A stretch of 64,000 bases of DNA, taken from Pseudomonas sp. F(2018). GTDB lineage: Bacteria; Pseudomonadota; Gammaproteobacteria; Pseudomonadales; Pseudomonadaceae. The translations under genes and the position numbers were made by a program. Numbering within the stretch: position 1 is the first letter of the stretch; each line of letters starts with the position of its first letter. Of this stretch, positions 25,328 through 33,470 are shown in pieces. Under the pieces are notes generated by a model. That model had not been told where the DNA came from, did not search any database, and was given only the letters and a program-made list of their open reading frames with translations. The stretch is from the NCBI RefSeq assembly GCF_005508865.1, contig NZ_SCOM01000002.1, positions 1 through 64,000 of the forward strand. Direction: 5' to 3'.

Positions 25328-25936
25328 ATGTCAGGGACTGACGCCGAGCTGCTCGCCCGCCTGCTGGCCGGCGAGCAGCATGCCTTCCGCGAGCTGGTCA
25401 GTACCTACCAGGGCGCCATGCGCGCCGTGGCCTACGCCATCGTCGGCAGCCGCAACGCCGACGAGGTGGTGCAGGACGCCTGGCTGGCCGTGGTGCGCAA
25501 TCTGCCCGGTTTCCAGCAGCGCTCCAGCCTCAAGACCTGGCTGCTGACCATCACCGCCAACACCGCCAAGAGCCGCCTCAAGCAGCAGCGCCGCGAACCG
25601 CTGCTCGACGACCTGCCGGCGCCCCATGGCAGCGTCGGCGCCGAGCGTTTCGCCGAGGACGGCCACTGGCAGACCCCGCCCAGCCAGTGGGAGCAAGACA
25701 CGCCCGAGGCCCTGCTGGCCGCGACGGAACTGCGCGAATGCCTGGAGAAGACCATCGCCAGCCTCTCCGAGACCCAGTCCAGCGTGCTACTGCTGCGCGA
25801 GCGCCAGGGCCTGGAGCTGGAGGAGATCTGTAATCTTCTCGATCTCTCGCTCTCCAATGTCAGAGTGCTGTTGCACCGCGCCCGGCTCAAGGTGTTCGCC
25901 ACCCTGGAGCATTTCGAGGAGACCGGCCAATGCTGA
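25328..25936 (+). CDS. ECF RNA polymerase sigma factor of the bufferin locus
   Basis: 202 residues. Region 2 (about 20-90) has the ADEVVQDAWLAVVRN signature; region 4 (about 135-195) has the LSETQSSVLLLRERQGLELEEICNLL helix-turn-helix. A Pro/Gln-rich linker of about 35 residues separates them. It overlaps the start of the short zinc-finger protein by 7 bp, the usual sigma/anti-sigma coupling. A near-ideal ECF promoter lies just upstream of the peptide operon that follows, while none is seen before the sigma gene itself. Inferred role: turning on the peptide operon in response to metal stress, likely copper. Confidence 0.88.
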   Translation: MSGTDAELLARLLAGEQHAFRELVSTYQGAMRAVAYAIVGSRNADEVVQDAWLAVVRNLPGFQQRSSLKTWLLTITANTAKSRLKQQRREPLLDDLPAPHGSVGAERFAEDGHWQTPPSQWEQDTPEALLAATELRECLEKTIASLSETQSSVLLLRERQGLELEEICNLLDLSLSNVRVLLHRARLKVFATLEHFEETGQC

Positions 25937-26160
25937 GCTGCAAGGAACTGGTGGCCCATTCCAGCGATTACCTCGACGGCCAGCTGCGCCTGCGCGAGCG
26001 CATCAGCGTGCGCACCCATCTGGCCGTGTGCAGCCATTGCCGGCGCTTCATCCGCCAGCTCAGGCTGAGCCAGGCGGTGCTGCGCCAGCTCCCCGACGAA
26101 GCGATTCCCGAGCTGGATTCCCTGGCCGAAAAGCTTGCCCGCCAGCGTCGCGAACCCTGA
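25930..26160 (+). CDS. Short zinc-finger anti-sigma factor
   Basis: 76 residues. Contains the HxxxCxxC zinc motif of ZAS anti-sigma domains (His30, Cys34, Cys37 in THLAVCSHC) plus an upstream Cys4. There is no transmembrane helix, so it is a soluble, cytosolic sensor that could release the sigma factor on oxidation or metal binding. The 7-bp overlap with the sigma gene supports stoichiometric translation. No separate periplasmic sensor domain exists, unlike membrane-bound anti-sigmas. Confidence 0.8.
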   Translation: MLSCKELVAHSSDYLDGQLRLRERISVRTHLAVCSHCRRFIRQLRLSQAVLRQLPDEAIPELDSLAEKLARQRREP

Positions 26161-26184
26161 TCCGCAGAAATTTTTCCGCCGCGC

Positions 26185-26212
26185 TGTAACGAGGCGCAAC
26201 GACCTCCGTCTA
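26185..26212 (+). promoter_or_regulatory. ECF-sigma promoter of the bufferin operon
   Basis: TGTAAC (-35, 26185-26190) and CGTCTA (-10, 26207-26212) separated by 16 bp. The AAC of the -35 and the CGTC of the -10 are the defining bases of many ECF promoters. It lies 57 bp before the precursor-peptide ATG and just after the anti-sigma stop, so the sigma factor most likely drives the peptide operon directly. Confidence 0.75.
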
Positions 26213-26268
26213 GTGTTGCGAAGGGGCCAATCGCCTCCTCGCACAATAACCACGACTGGAGAGATTCC

Positions 26269-26586
26269 ATGAAACAGCGCAATTCCGTAGCCATCACCCT
26301 GGGCGCCGCCCTGCTGAGCACTGCCATCGCCGCCCAGGCCGGCAGCAATCCGTTCGCCGCCCAGGAACTCTCCAGCGGCTACAGCCTGGCGGTCCACGAG
26401 AAGGGCCACGAAGGCTCCTGCGGCGAGGGCAAGTGCGGTGCTGAGATGATGGGCGCCGAGAAGGCTGCCGAAGGCAAGTGCGGCGAGGGCAAATGCGGCG
26501 GCGACAAGGCCACCAAGGAAGGCAGCTGCGGCGAGGAGGGCAAGGCCGGCCACGAGGGCAAGTGCGGCGCCGATAAGACCGAGTAA
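26269..26586 (+). CDS. Bufferin/HvfA-type Cys-rich precursor peptide
   Basis: 105 residues. A signal peptide (about 1-24, ending AQA) is followed by a short linker and a low-complexity core with six EGxCG motifs: Cys51, 56, 71, 76, 87 and 99 (four EGKCG, two EGSCG). All six Cys lie in this motif and there are no others. In the bufferin/HvfA family such cysteines are converted to metal-binding heterocycles (oxazolone/thio-oxazole-type) by a DUF692 (MNIO) enzyme with a DUF2063 partner; both genes follow. The peptide is exported and is thought to buffer copper in the periplasm. The number of motifs differs between species. Confidence 0.88.
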   Translation: MKQRNSVAITLGAALLSTAIAAQAGSNPFAAQELSSGYSLAVHEKGHEGSCGEGKCGAEMMGAEKAAEGKCGEGKCGGDKATKEGSCGEEGKAGHEGKCGADKTE

Positions 26587-26598
26587 GGGCGCCGGGAC

Positions 26599-27438
26599 AT
26601 GGCCTACGGCAACTTCGTCAACGGCGCCGGCCTGGGCCTGCGCCGCGGCCTGCTGGCGGCGCTGCAGGATGGCGCCTCCGGCTCGGTCGACGAGCAGGTG
26701 GATTTCCTGGAAATCGCCCCGGAGAACTGGATCGGCGTCGGCGGTCGCTTCGGCCGCCAGCTACGCGCGCTGACCGAGCGCCTGCCGTTCCTCTGCCACG
26801 GCCTGTCCCTCAACCTCGGCGGCATCGCTCCGCTGGACCTCAAACTGCTGCACGCGATCAAGAGCTTCCTCGATGAGCACGGCATCCGTGGCTACAGCGA
26901 GCATCTGTCGGCCTGCGCCGACGACGGCCAGCTCTACGACCTGATGCCGCTGCCATTCAGCGATGAGGCGGTGCGCCGGGTGGCCGCGCGTATCCGCCAG
27001 GTGGAAGAGGTGTTGGAGCGGCCGCTGATCATCGAGAACGTTTCGGCCTATGCGTGCCTGCCCGGCGAGCTGGACGAGGTGGAGTTCGTCCGCGCCGTGC
27101 TGGAGGAAGCCGACTGCCAGCTGCTGCTGGATATCAACAACGTGCAGGTCAACGCCCACAACTTCGGCTTCGACCCGTACGCCTATATCGAGGCGATGCC
27201 CAGCGAGCGCATCGCCTATCTGCATGTGGCCGGGCATCTGGACCAGGCCGCCGACCTGAAGATAGACACCCACGGCGCACCGGTGTGCGATCCGGTGTGG
27301 CGGTTGCTGGCGCACAGCTACGCCGTGCATGGCGTGCGTCCGACTCTGCTGGAACGCGACTTCAACTTTCCGCCGCTGGCCGAGCTGTATGCCGAGGTGG
27401 GGCAGATCCGTACGCTGCAGCGGGAGATCGGAGCATGA
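26599..27438 (+). CDS. MNIO (DUF692) bufferin maturase
   Basis: 279 residues of the DUF692 TIM-barrel family of multinuclear non-heme iron oxidases. Likely metal ligands are all present: His67 (LCHG), Glu101-His102 (YSEHLS), Glu146 (IEN), Asp178/Asn181 (LLDINN), His187, His209, Asp223-His225 (IDTHG) and Glu252 (ERDFNFP). It modifies cysteines of the precursor peptide encoded 12 bp upstream. Its stop overlaps the start of the DUF2063 gene (ATGA), indicating the two proteins work together. Confidence 0.9.
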   Translation: MAYGNFVNGAGLGLRRGLLAALQDGASGSVDEQVDFLEIAPENWIGVGGRFGRQLRALTERLPFLCHGLSLNLGGIAPLDLKLLHAIKSFLDEHGIRGYSEHLSACADDGQLYDLMPLPFSDEAVRRVAARIRQVEEVLERPLIIENVSAYACLPGELDEVEFVRAVLEEADCQLLLDINNVQVNAHNFGFDPYAYIEAMPSERIAYLHVAGHLDQAADLKIDTHGAPVCDPVWRLLAHSYAVHGVRPTLLERDFNFPPLAELYAEVGQIRTLQREIGA

Positions 27439-28130
27439 GCACGCGCGACCAGGCGGCGTTCGCCGCGCGCATTCGCCAGCCCCAGGCAGAACCGCTGTTG
27501 CCGGGGATATCGGCCGAGCGCATGGCGGTGTACGAGGAGCTGTTCTTCAACAACCTCGACGGCTTTATCATCAGCGGCTTTCCGGTGCTCTGCCGGGTAC
27601 TGGGCGAGCCGCGTCGGCGACGTCTGGTGCGCGCCTTTCTCGCCGAGCATCGCAGTGCCACACCCTACTTCCTGGCGATAGGCGAGGAGTTCGTCGCCTG
27701 GCTGGAGGCCGGCGGTGGTGCGGAGCAGGGCGATCCCGGATTTGTCGCCGAGCTGGCCCATTACGAGCGCGTCGAGCTGGCGCTGGATGTGGCCACTGAT
27801 CGCTTGCCGGCCCACGGCTGGTCGCCATTGGCCTGGCCGCTGGCCTATGCCTGGCCGGTACAGCGCATCGGCGCCGATTACCAACCCCGCGAGGCGCCCG
27901 CCGAGCCCACCTGTCTGCTGGCCTGGCGCGATTCGGCAGAGCGGGTGCGTTTCCAGCAGCTGTCGCCCTTCGCCTATCACCTGGCCCTGCGTCTGCAGGC
28001 CGGTCAGCCATCGCTGCAGGCCCTGCTGGACCTGGCCGAGGCCAGCGGGCTGGAGGCCGACGAACCCTTCTTCACCAATGCCCGCGTGCTGCTGGATGGC
28101 TGGCAGCGCCAGGACATCTGGTATCCCTGA
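27435..28130 (+). CDS. DUF2063 bufferin-biosynthesis partner protein
   Basis: 231 residues. The N-terminal part (about 8-95) carries the DUF2063 pattern ERMAVYEELFFNNLDGFIISGFPVL. The C-terminal part is less conserved and includes LPAHGWSPLAWPLAYAWPVQ. In known RiPP systems this protein brings the precursor peptide to the MNIO enzyme. Overlaps the MNIO gene by 4 bp. Cytosolic, no signal peptide. Confidence 0.88.
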   Translation: MSTRDQAAFAARIRQPQAEPLLPGISAERMAVYEELFFNNLDGFIISGFPVLCRVLGEPRRRRLVRAFLAEHRSATPYFLAIGEEFVAWLEAGGGAEQGDPGFVAELAHYERVELALDVATDRLPAHGWSPLAWPLAYAWPVQRIGADYQPREAPAEPTCLLAWRDSAERVRFQQLSPFAYHLALRLQAGQPSLQALLDLAEASGLEADEPFFTNARVLLDGWQRQDIWYP

Positions 28131-28141
28131 CGGAGAACATC

Positions 28142-28738
28142 ATGCTGAGCCTGCTCAACCGCCTCCAGGATGGCCTGGACGCTACCCGCCGCCTTGATTT
28201 TCTCGCGCCGCTGCTGCTGCGCCTGTATCTGGTGCCGATCTTCTGGATGGCCGGCATCCACAAGCTGGCGGACATGGACAGCACCATCGCCTGGTTCGGC
28301 AATCCGGACTGGGGCCTGGGCCTGCCTTTTCCTGTCGTGCTGGCCTGGCTGGCGGCGCTGACCGAGGCTGGCGGTGCGATCCTATTGCTGTTCGGCCTGG
28401 CCGTGCGCTGGATCAGCGTGCCGCTGATAGCGACCATGCTGGTGGCGATCTTCGCCGTGCACTGGGAGTTCGGTTGGCAGGCCATCGCCGATGCCTCCGC
28501 GCCCTTCGCCAACGAGCGGGTGCTGGCGGCGGGCGAGAAGCTGGAGCGCGCCCGTGAGCTCCTGCAGGAACATGGCAACTACGACTGGCTCACCGGCAGC
28601 GGCAAGTTCGTGGTGCTGAACAATGGCATCGAGTTCGCCGTCACCTATCTGCTCATGCTGCTGGCGCTGTTCTTCGCTGGGGCGGGGCGCTGGTTGAGCA
28701 TCGACCATTGGCTGGCGGTGCGTTTTCGTCAGGCTTGA
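28142..28738 (+). CDS. DoxX-family membrane protein of the bufferin operon
   Basis: 198 residues. Four hydrophobic helices with the DoxX start (LLLRLYLVPIFWMAGIHKL) and a soluble loop (about 120-160) between helices 3 and 4. DoxX proteins are frequent last genes of MNIO/DUF2063 operons; a role in respiratory-chain or metal-stress adaptation is suspected but not established. Starts 11 bp after the DUF2063 gene. Confidence 0.85.
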   Translation: MLSLLNRLQDGLDATRRLDFLAPLLLRLYLVPIFWMAGIHKLADMDSTIAWFGNPDWGLGLPFPVVLAWLAALTEAGGAILLLFGLAVRWISVPLIATMLVAIFAVHWEFGWQAIADASAPFANERVLAAGEKLERARELLQEHGNYDWLTGSGKFVVLNNGIEFAVTYLLMLLALFFAGAGRWLSIDHWLAVRFRQA

Positions 28739-28802
28739 AGAGGCGCCGGCTCAGGCAGGCCGTGCTTCTCCGACTTATTATGAAAGGGAGTAAAAAGTTC
28801 CT

Positions 28803-28820
28803 GTGTAATTTAACTTTCAT
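28803..28820 (+). promoter_or_regulatory. Pho box upstream of the phosphate porin
   Basis: GTGTAAT-TTAA-CTTTCAT: two 7-nt repeats with an AT-rich 4-nt spacer, matching 5/7 and 6/7 of the PhoB consensus (CTGTCAT). It lies about 100 bp before the porin ATG and ahead of an AT-rich segment at about 28821-28843 that could hold the -10 box. The second repeat takes the place of a -35 box, as in other PhoB-activated promoters. Confidence 0.7.
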
Positions 28821-28921
28821 ATAAATAAAACCGGGCTGAAATAACCCGCCGCCAAGATTCCCCCCCAACACGCAGGGCCGAAGCCCAGTGTTTTTCTAAA
28901 GACCAATAGGGGAATTCTTCG

Positions 28922-30271
28922 ATGAAGCACTTTGCCGGTTTTGCTGCCAGCGCCCTGGCCCTGGCCATTTCCGCCCAGGCTTTCGCTGGTACCGTCACCA
29001 CCGACGGCGCCGATCTCGTGATCAAGACCAAGAGCGGGCTGGAAGTTTCGACTACCGACAAGCAGTACAGCTTCAAACTGGGTGGCCGTATCCAGGCGGA
29101 CTTCGATTCGTTCGACGGCTTCTACACCACCAATAACGAGAGTGCCAACGAAGCCTTCTTCCGCCGTGCCCAGATCGAAATCGGTGGCAACTACAAGGAC
29201 TGGCGCTATCAGATCAACTACGACTTCACCGACAACCGCGGCAACGAAAACAAGTTCGACGAAGCCACCATCACCTACACCGGCTTCTCCCCGATCAATA
29301 TCCGCGTCGGCCGCTTCGATCCGGATTACAGCCTGGAAAAAGCCACCAGCTCCAAGTGGGTGACTGCCAAGGAACGCTCGCCGATCCTCGATCTGGCCTC
29401 CTGGACCACCGATCACGAGAACGGCATGGGTATCCAGGTCAACGGTACCTACGGCGGCATGTTCTACGGTTCCGCCAGCCTTCAGCAGCAAGACTCCGGC
29501 GTCTACCTCGAGGACGAGGATGGCGAAGATGTGAACAGCTACTTCATGCGTGGCGTGTTTGCCCCGATTGTCAGCGAGACCCAGGTACTGCACTTCGGTC
29601 TGGACTATGCCACCCGCAGTTACGGCAACGAGCGCGACGGCACCAAATTCGACGGCCGTATCCGCTCCCGTCTGGGCGTGCGCGGCGTTTCCGAGAACCA
29701 GGCCAACTCCGACCAGTTGGTGCTGGCCCCGGCTGATGCTTCTGCCATTGCTGGCAACACCACCACCGGCTTCGAGGATGACGATGTTGTTGGCCTGGAG
29801 TTCGCCTACATGCAGGGCCCGTTCTCGGTGCAGAGCGAATACCTCAAGCGTGACCTTAGCGGCTACGGCAGCAACGGCGACCGCGAGGCCACCGGCTACA
29901 ACGCGCAGCTGGCCTACACCCTGACCGGCGAGTCGCGCATCTACAAGCTGGACGGTGCCAAGTTCGATGCCATCAAGCCGGCGAACAAGCAGACTGGTGC
30001 CTGGGAAGTCTTCTACCGCTACGACCATCTGAATGTCGAAGACGACCAGACCATGGCTACCGTCGGCGGCGTCGCCATCGACGAGAGCGAGGCCAAGGTG
30101 CACACCCTGGGTGTGAACTGGTACGCCAACGAAGCCGTCAAGGTGTCGCTGAACTACCTGATGACCAAGACCGACGAAGACACCGTCAAGCTGCAGCCGG
30201 GCCGCTTCGCTGCCGGTAACGACGATGACGACGGCCAGGCCATCACCATGCGCGCCCAGTACGTCTTCTAA
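28922..30271 (+). CDS. Phosphate/pyrophosphate-selective porin, OprP/OprO family
   Basis: 449 residues. Signal peptide 1-22 (AQAFAGT), then a 16-stranded beta-barrel ending in the terminal aromatic ITMRAQYVF motif of outer-membrane proteins. The start of the barrel (YSFKLGGRIQADFDSFDGFYT) and FDEATITYTGFSPINIRVGRF are typical of OprP/OprO. Members form anion-selective channels for phosphate or pyrophosphate across the outer membrane. A Pho box about 100 bp upstream predicts induction on phosphate starvation. In P. aeruginosa, oprO/oprP also lie near the PA3286 region, matching this order. It is not possible to choose between OprP and OprO by eye. Confidence 0.9.
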   Translation: MKHFAGFAASALALAISAQAFAGTVTTDGADLVIKTKSGLEVSTTDKQYSFKLGGRIQADFDSFDGFYTTNNESANEAFFRRAQIEIGGNYKDWRYQINYDFTDNRGNENKFDEATITYTGFSPINIRVGRFDPDYSLEKATSSKWVTAKERSPILDLASWTTDHENGMGIQVNGTYGGMFYGSASLQQQDSGVYLEDEDGEDVNSYFMRGVFAPIVSETQVLHFGLDYATRSYGNERDGTKFDGRIRSRLGVRGVSENQANSDQLVLAPADASAIAGNTTTGFEDDDVVGLEFAYMQGPFSVQSEYLKRDLSGYGSNGDREATGYNAQLAYTLTGESRIYKLDGAKFDAIKPANKQTGAWEVFYRYDHLNVEDDQTMATVGGVAIDESEAKVHTLGVNWYANEAVKVSLNYLMTKTDEDTVKLQPGRFAAGNDDDDGQAITMRAQYVF

Positions 30272-30304
30272 GCACAACGAACGCTTCTCCGCTCCTACTT
30301 CCAG

Positions 30305-30330
30305 GCCCCGCTTCTGCGGGGCTTTTTTTT
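30305..30330 (+). terminator. Rho-independent terminator of the porin gene
   Basis: Stem GCCCCGC/GCGGGGC with a 4-nt loop followed by eight T residues, 33 bp after the porin stop. A textbook terminator. Confidence 0.95.
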
Positions 30331-30357
30331 GCCTCGGCGAGCCGCCAGACTGGCGGC

Positions 30358-31488
30358 ATGCCGCTTATTACCCAGTACCACCTCGCCGATATCGACTCTT
30401 CCGTCTGGGACGCCTTGCTGCCCGAGCCGCAGCCGTTCCTGCGTCATGCCTTTCTCTCGGCGCTGGAGGACAGTGGCAGTGTCGGTGGGAGTTCTGGCTG
30501 GCAGGCGGCGCATCGCCTGTTGTACGACGCGAGCGGTACGTTGCGAGCGGCGCTGCCGGCCTATCTGAAGCAGCACTCCTATGGGGAATACGTGTTCGAC
30601 ATGGGCTGGGCCGATGCCTGCCATCGCGCCGGGATCGCCTACTACCCCAAGCTGCTCGGTGCCGTGCCCTTCAGTCCGGTAAGCGGTCCGCGCCTGCTGG
30701 GCGATGTGCAGGCCGCCGGCCAGTTGCTCGACGAGCTGGTGGCGGAGCTGGCGGGGGAGGGGTTGTCCGGGCTGCATATCAACTTCCTGCGGGCCGAGGA
30801 CGATGTGCTGTTTGAGGGCCGCGAGGGCTGGCTGCAGCGCCTCGACTGCCAGTACCACTGGCGCAACCGTGGTTACCGCGATTTTCAGGATTTCCTCGAC
30901 GCTCTCAGCTCGCGCAAGCGCAAGCAGCTGCGCAAGGAGCGCGAGCAGGTGGCCGGGCACGGCATCGACTTCCGCTGGCAGCGAGGTGGTGAGCTGAGCG
31001 AGGCGGACTGGGATTTCGTCTATGCCTGCTATGCCAGCACCTACCATGTGCGCCGTCGCGCGCCCTACCTGAGACGCGCGTTCTTCAGCCTGCTGGCCGA
31101 GCGCATGCCCGAGGCCATTCGCGTGGTCAGTGCGCTGCGGAACGCTCGTCCAGTGGCCATGGCCTTCAGCCTGGTGGGCGGCGACAGCTTCTACGGGCGC
31201 TACTGGGGTTGCCTGGGCGACTTCGATCGCCTGCATTTCGAGACCTGTTTCTACCAGGGCATCGAGCTCGCCATCGAAGAAGGCCTGCAGCGCTTCGACG
31301 CCGGCGCCCAGGGCGAGCACAAGCTGATCCGTGGCTTCGAACCGCAGATCACCCGCTCCTGGCATTACCTGTTGCATCCCGGTTTGCGCGCCGCCGCGGA
31401 TCAGTTCCTCGCCGAGGAGCGGCCGGCCGTACTGGCCTATGCCGAGCAGGCGCGGCAGCTGTTGCCCTATCGCCAGGCAGGAACCTGA
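30358..31488 (+). CDS. GNAT/FemAB-like acyltransferase (COG3146)
   Basis: 376 residues. The sequence follows the COG3146 pattern of two joined GNAT-like halves: YHWRNRGYRDFQDFLDALSSRKRKQLRKER in the centre and FETCFYQGIELAIEEGLQRFDAGAQGEHKL towards the C-terminus. Family members resemble FemAB peptide-transferring enzymes but the substrate is unknown; a role in envelope or peptidoglycan modification is a guess. It is the first gene of a tight three-gene set. Confidence 0.82.
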   Translation: MPLITQYHLADIDSSVWDALLPEPQPFLRHAFLSALEDSGSVGGSSGWQAAHRLLYDASGTLRAALPAYLKQHSYGEYVFDMGWADACHRAGIAYYPKLLGAVPFSPVSGPRLLGDVQAAGQLLDELVAELAGEGLSGLHINFLRAEDDVLFEGREGWLQRLDCQYHWRNRGYRDFQDFLDALSSRKRKQLRKEREQVAGHGIDFRWQRGGELSEADWDFVYACYASTYHVRRRAPYLRRAFFSLLAERMPEAIRVVSALRNARPVAMAFSLVGGDSFYGRYWGCLGDFDRLHFETCFYQGIELAIEEGLQRFDAGAQGEHKLIRGFEPQITRSWHYLLHPGLRAAADQFLAEERPAVLAYAEQARQLLPYRQAGT

Positions 31489-31489
31489 C

Positions 31490-31702
31490 ATGCAGAAGCT
31501 GTTGCTGAGCCTGGGTGTTCTGGCACTGAGTCTGCCGCTCGGCGTATTGCTGGCCTTGCTACTGGTGCCGTTGTGGCGCTGGCTGGAGGATGTCGGCGGT
31601 GTCGAAGCCATTGGCCATTCCGGGCCTGCGGCCTGGTGCTATGGCATCTGCATCGGTCTGTTCGCCCTGCTGGTCTTGCTGCTGTTGTGGCGTCGGCCGT
31701 GA
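31490..31702 (+). CDS. Small two-helix inner-membrane protein
   Basis: 70 residues with two hydrophobic helices (about 4-28 and 46-67) and a short hydrophilic loop between. Starts right after the acyltransferase stop and overlaps the phosphatase start by 4 bp (GTGA), so it is translationally coupled on both sides. Function unknown. Confidence 0.6.
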   Translation: MQKLLLSLGVLALSLPLGVLLALLLVPLWRWLEDVGGVEAIGHSGPAAWCYGICIGLFALLVLLLLWRRP

Positions 31703-32022
31703 CCCGCGCCCTGTTCATCTGCAGTCGCAACCGCCTGCGCAGCCCCACGGCCGAGCAGGTCTTTGCCGCCTGGCCTGAAGTGGAGAGCGACTCGGCCGGA
31801 CTGGCGCCGGATGCCGAGGTGCCGCTGTCCGCCGAGCAGGTGCAGTGGGCCGAGCTGATCTTCGTCATGGAACGGGTGCACCAGCGACGCCTGCAGCAGC
31901 GCTTCGGTCCGCTGCTCAAGGATCGGCGGGTGATCTGCCTGGGCATTCCGGACGACTACGAATACATGCAGCCGGAGCTGGTCGAGCTGCTGGAACGCAA
32001 GGCGGGCGCCTATTTGCGCTGA
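31699..32022 (+). CDS. Small low-molecular-weight tyrosine phosphatase-like protein (COG4551)
   Basis: 107 residues from a GTG start. The P-loop CSRNRLRS (Cys8 to Arg14, a CX5R motif followed by Ser) sits at the N-terminus as in low-molecular-weight protein tyrosine phosphatases, and GIPDDYEYM near residue 86 provides the general-acid Asp. It is shorter than classical LMW-PTPs (about 150), matching the COG4551 group. Target unknown. Coupled to the small membrane protein upstream. Confidence 0.8.
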   Translation: MTRALFICSRNRLRSPTAEQVFAAWPEVESDSAGLAPDAEVPLSAEQVQWAELIFVMERVHQRRLQQRFGPLLKDRRVICLGIPDDYEYMQPELVELLERKAGAYLR

Positions 32023-32084
32023 GGCGGAGCAATAGGGGAAAGAGGTTGGCGCAGCCGCTGCAGCGGCCGCGCCAGGAGTCGCAG

Positions 32085-32639
32085 TCAGAGCTTCTTCGCG
32101 CTGAGGATCAGCACCGGTTCGACCGGCACGTTCTGGTGCATGCCGCGGTTGCCGGTGCGTACCTTGGCGATGCGGTCGACCACGTCCATGCCGCGCACGA
32201 CCTTGCCGAACACCGCGTAGCCGAAGTCGCGGCCGCCGTGGTTGAGGAAGTCGTTGTCCTTGTGGTTGATGAAGAACTGGCTGGTGGCCGAGTCCACCAC
32301 CTGGGTGCGCGCCATGGCGAGGGTGCCGCGGTCGTTGCGCAGGCCGTTGTCGGCCTCGTTCTTGATCGGCTTGAAGGTGTCCTTCTCGCCCATGTCGGCA
32401 TCGAAGCCGCCGCCCTGGATCATGAAGCCCGGGATCACCCGGTGGAACTGGGTGCCGTTGTAGAAGCCGGCGTCCACGTAGCCGAGGAAGTTCTGCGTGC
32501 TGATCGGCGCCTTCTCGGCGTTGAGCTCGATCTCGATGTCGCCGAGGCTGGTGGTCAGCAGCACGTGGGGATTGCCGGCGGCCAGCAGGCTGGTGCTCAG
32601 CAGCAGGCCACAGGCGGAGAGGAGGAGTTGCTTCAGCAT
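32085..32639 (-). CDS. Periplasmic peptidyl-prolyl cis-trans isomerase (cyclophilin)
   Basis: 184 residues with a signal peptide (1-20). Shows the cyclophilin core [15 protein letters not shown] (with the catalytic Arg), [15 protein letters not shown] and [17 protein letters not shown]. PpiA-like: assists folding of exported proteins. It begins 7 bp inside the end of the alpha/beta-hydrolase gene, so the two are co-transcribed. Confidence 0.93.
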   Translation of the reverse strand: MLKQLLLSACGLLLSTSLLAAGNPHVLLTTSLGDIEIELNAEKAPISTQNFLGYVDAGFYNGTQFHRVIPGFMIQGGGFDADMGEKDTFKPIKNEADNGLRNDRGTLAMARTQVVDSATSQFFINHKDNDFLNHGGRDFGYAVFGKVVRGMDVVDRIAKVRTGNRGMHQNVPVEPVLILSAKKL

Positions 32640-33460
32640 GGTTGTGGGTCCTTGTTTTTCTCTTGCGGTTGATTGCGCTCGACCTGGGCGAGGAACTCGT
32701 CCAGGACGGCATTGAAACGTTGCGGCTGGTCCATCGGGGTGGCGTGGCGCGAGCGCTCGATCACCACCAGGCGCGCGTTGGGAAGCTCGCGTACATAGGC
32801 CTCCTTGCTGGCGACCGATGTGTAGTCGCGGTCGGCCGTGACCACCAGGGTGGGACAGGTGATCGCGGCCAGGCGTTCGCGCACGCTCCAGCCGATGATG
32901 GCGTCGAGGCTGGCCAGGTAGGCGCGCTTGTCGTTCTCTGGCCAGCGCTGCTCGATCTTGGCGCGCAGCTCGGCCTGCTCCGGAAGCGGGAAGAGGATGC
33001 GGCCAAGCCCCTGGCCGATGGTCTGCATGCTCAAAACCCGCGACAGGGTCCAGCGCTTGGCCAGCATCCACCAGTCGGCGGCGCTCTTGGCGCGCACCTC
33101 GGGGCCGCTGTTGACGATGCATAGGCTGCGCAGCAGCTCCGGCCGGTCGACGCCCAGCTGGAAGCCGACCATACCTCCCATGGAGATGCCGACCAGATGT
33201 ACGCGTGGCAGGCCCAAGTGTTCGATCAGCGCCGCCACGTCGGCGGCGAAGCCGGCCATGCTGTAGCGCTCGCGCGGCTTGCCGGAGCGGCCGTGGCCGC
33301 GCAGGTCGATGGCCAGCACGCGGCGGCCTTGCAGCAGGTGCGGCATCTGGTATTCCCAGTCCTGGATACTGGAGCCGAGGCCGTGGACCAGCAGCACCGG
33401 TTCGCCCTGGCCGCGGTCTTCGTAGTGCAGCTGGCAGCCCTGATGTTCGAAGTAGGACAT
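32633..33460 (-). CDS. Alpha/beta-fold hydrolase
   Basis: 275 residues. Oxyanion-hole HGLG segment (about 26-29), nucleophile Ser93 in GISMGG, Asp in TADRDYTS and His in SRHATPMD. A typical carboxylesterase/lactonase-type enzyme; substrate unknown. The start at MSYFEHQG is chosen for its RBS; the frame extends 19 residues upstream without one. Overlaps the cyclophilin gene by 7 bp, and follows the LysR gene closely on the same strand. Confidence 0.87.
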   Translation of the reverse strand: MSYFEHQGCQLHYEDRGQGEPVLLVHGLGSSIQDWEYQMPHLLQGRRVLAIDLRGHGRSGKPRERYSMAGFAADVAALIEHLGLPRVHLVGISMGGMVGFQLGVDRPELLRSLCIVNSGPEVRAKSAADWWMLAKRWTLSRVLSMQTIGQGLGRILFPLPEQAELRAKIEQRWPENDKRAYLASLDAIIGWSVRERLAAITCPTLVVTADRDYTSVASKEAYVRELPNARLVVIERSRHATPMDQPQRFNAVLDEFLAQVERNQPQEKNKDPQPC

Positions 33461-33470
33461 GGTGTTGGCC

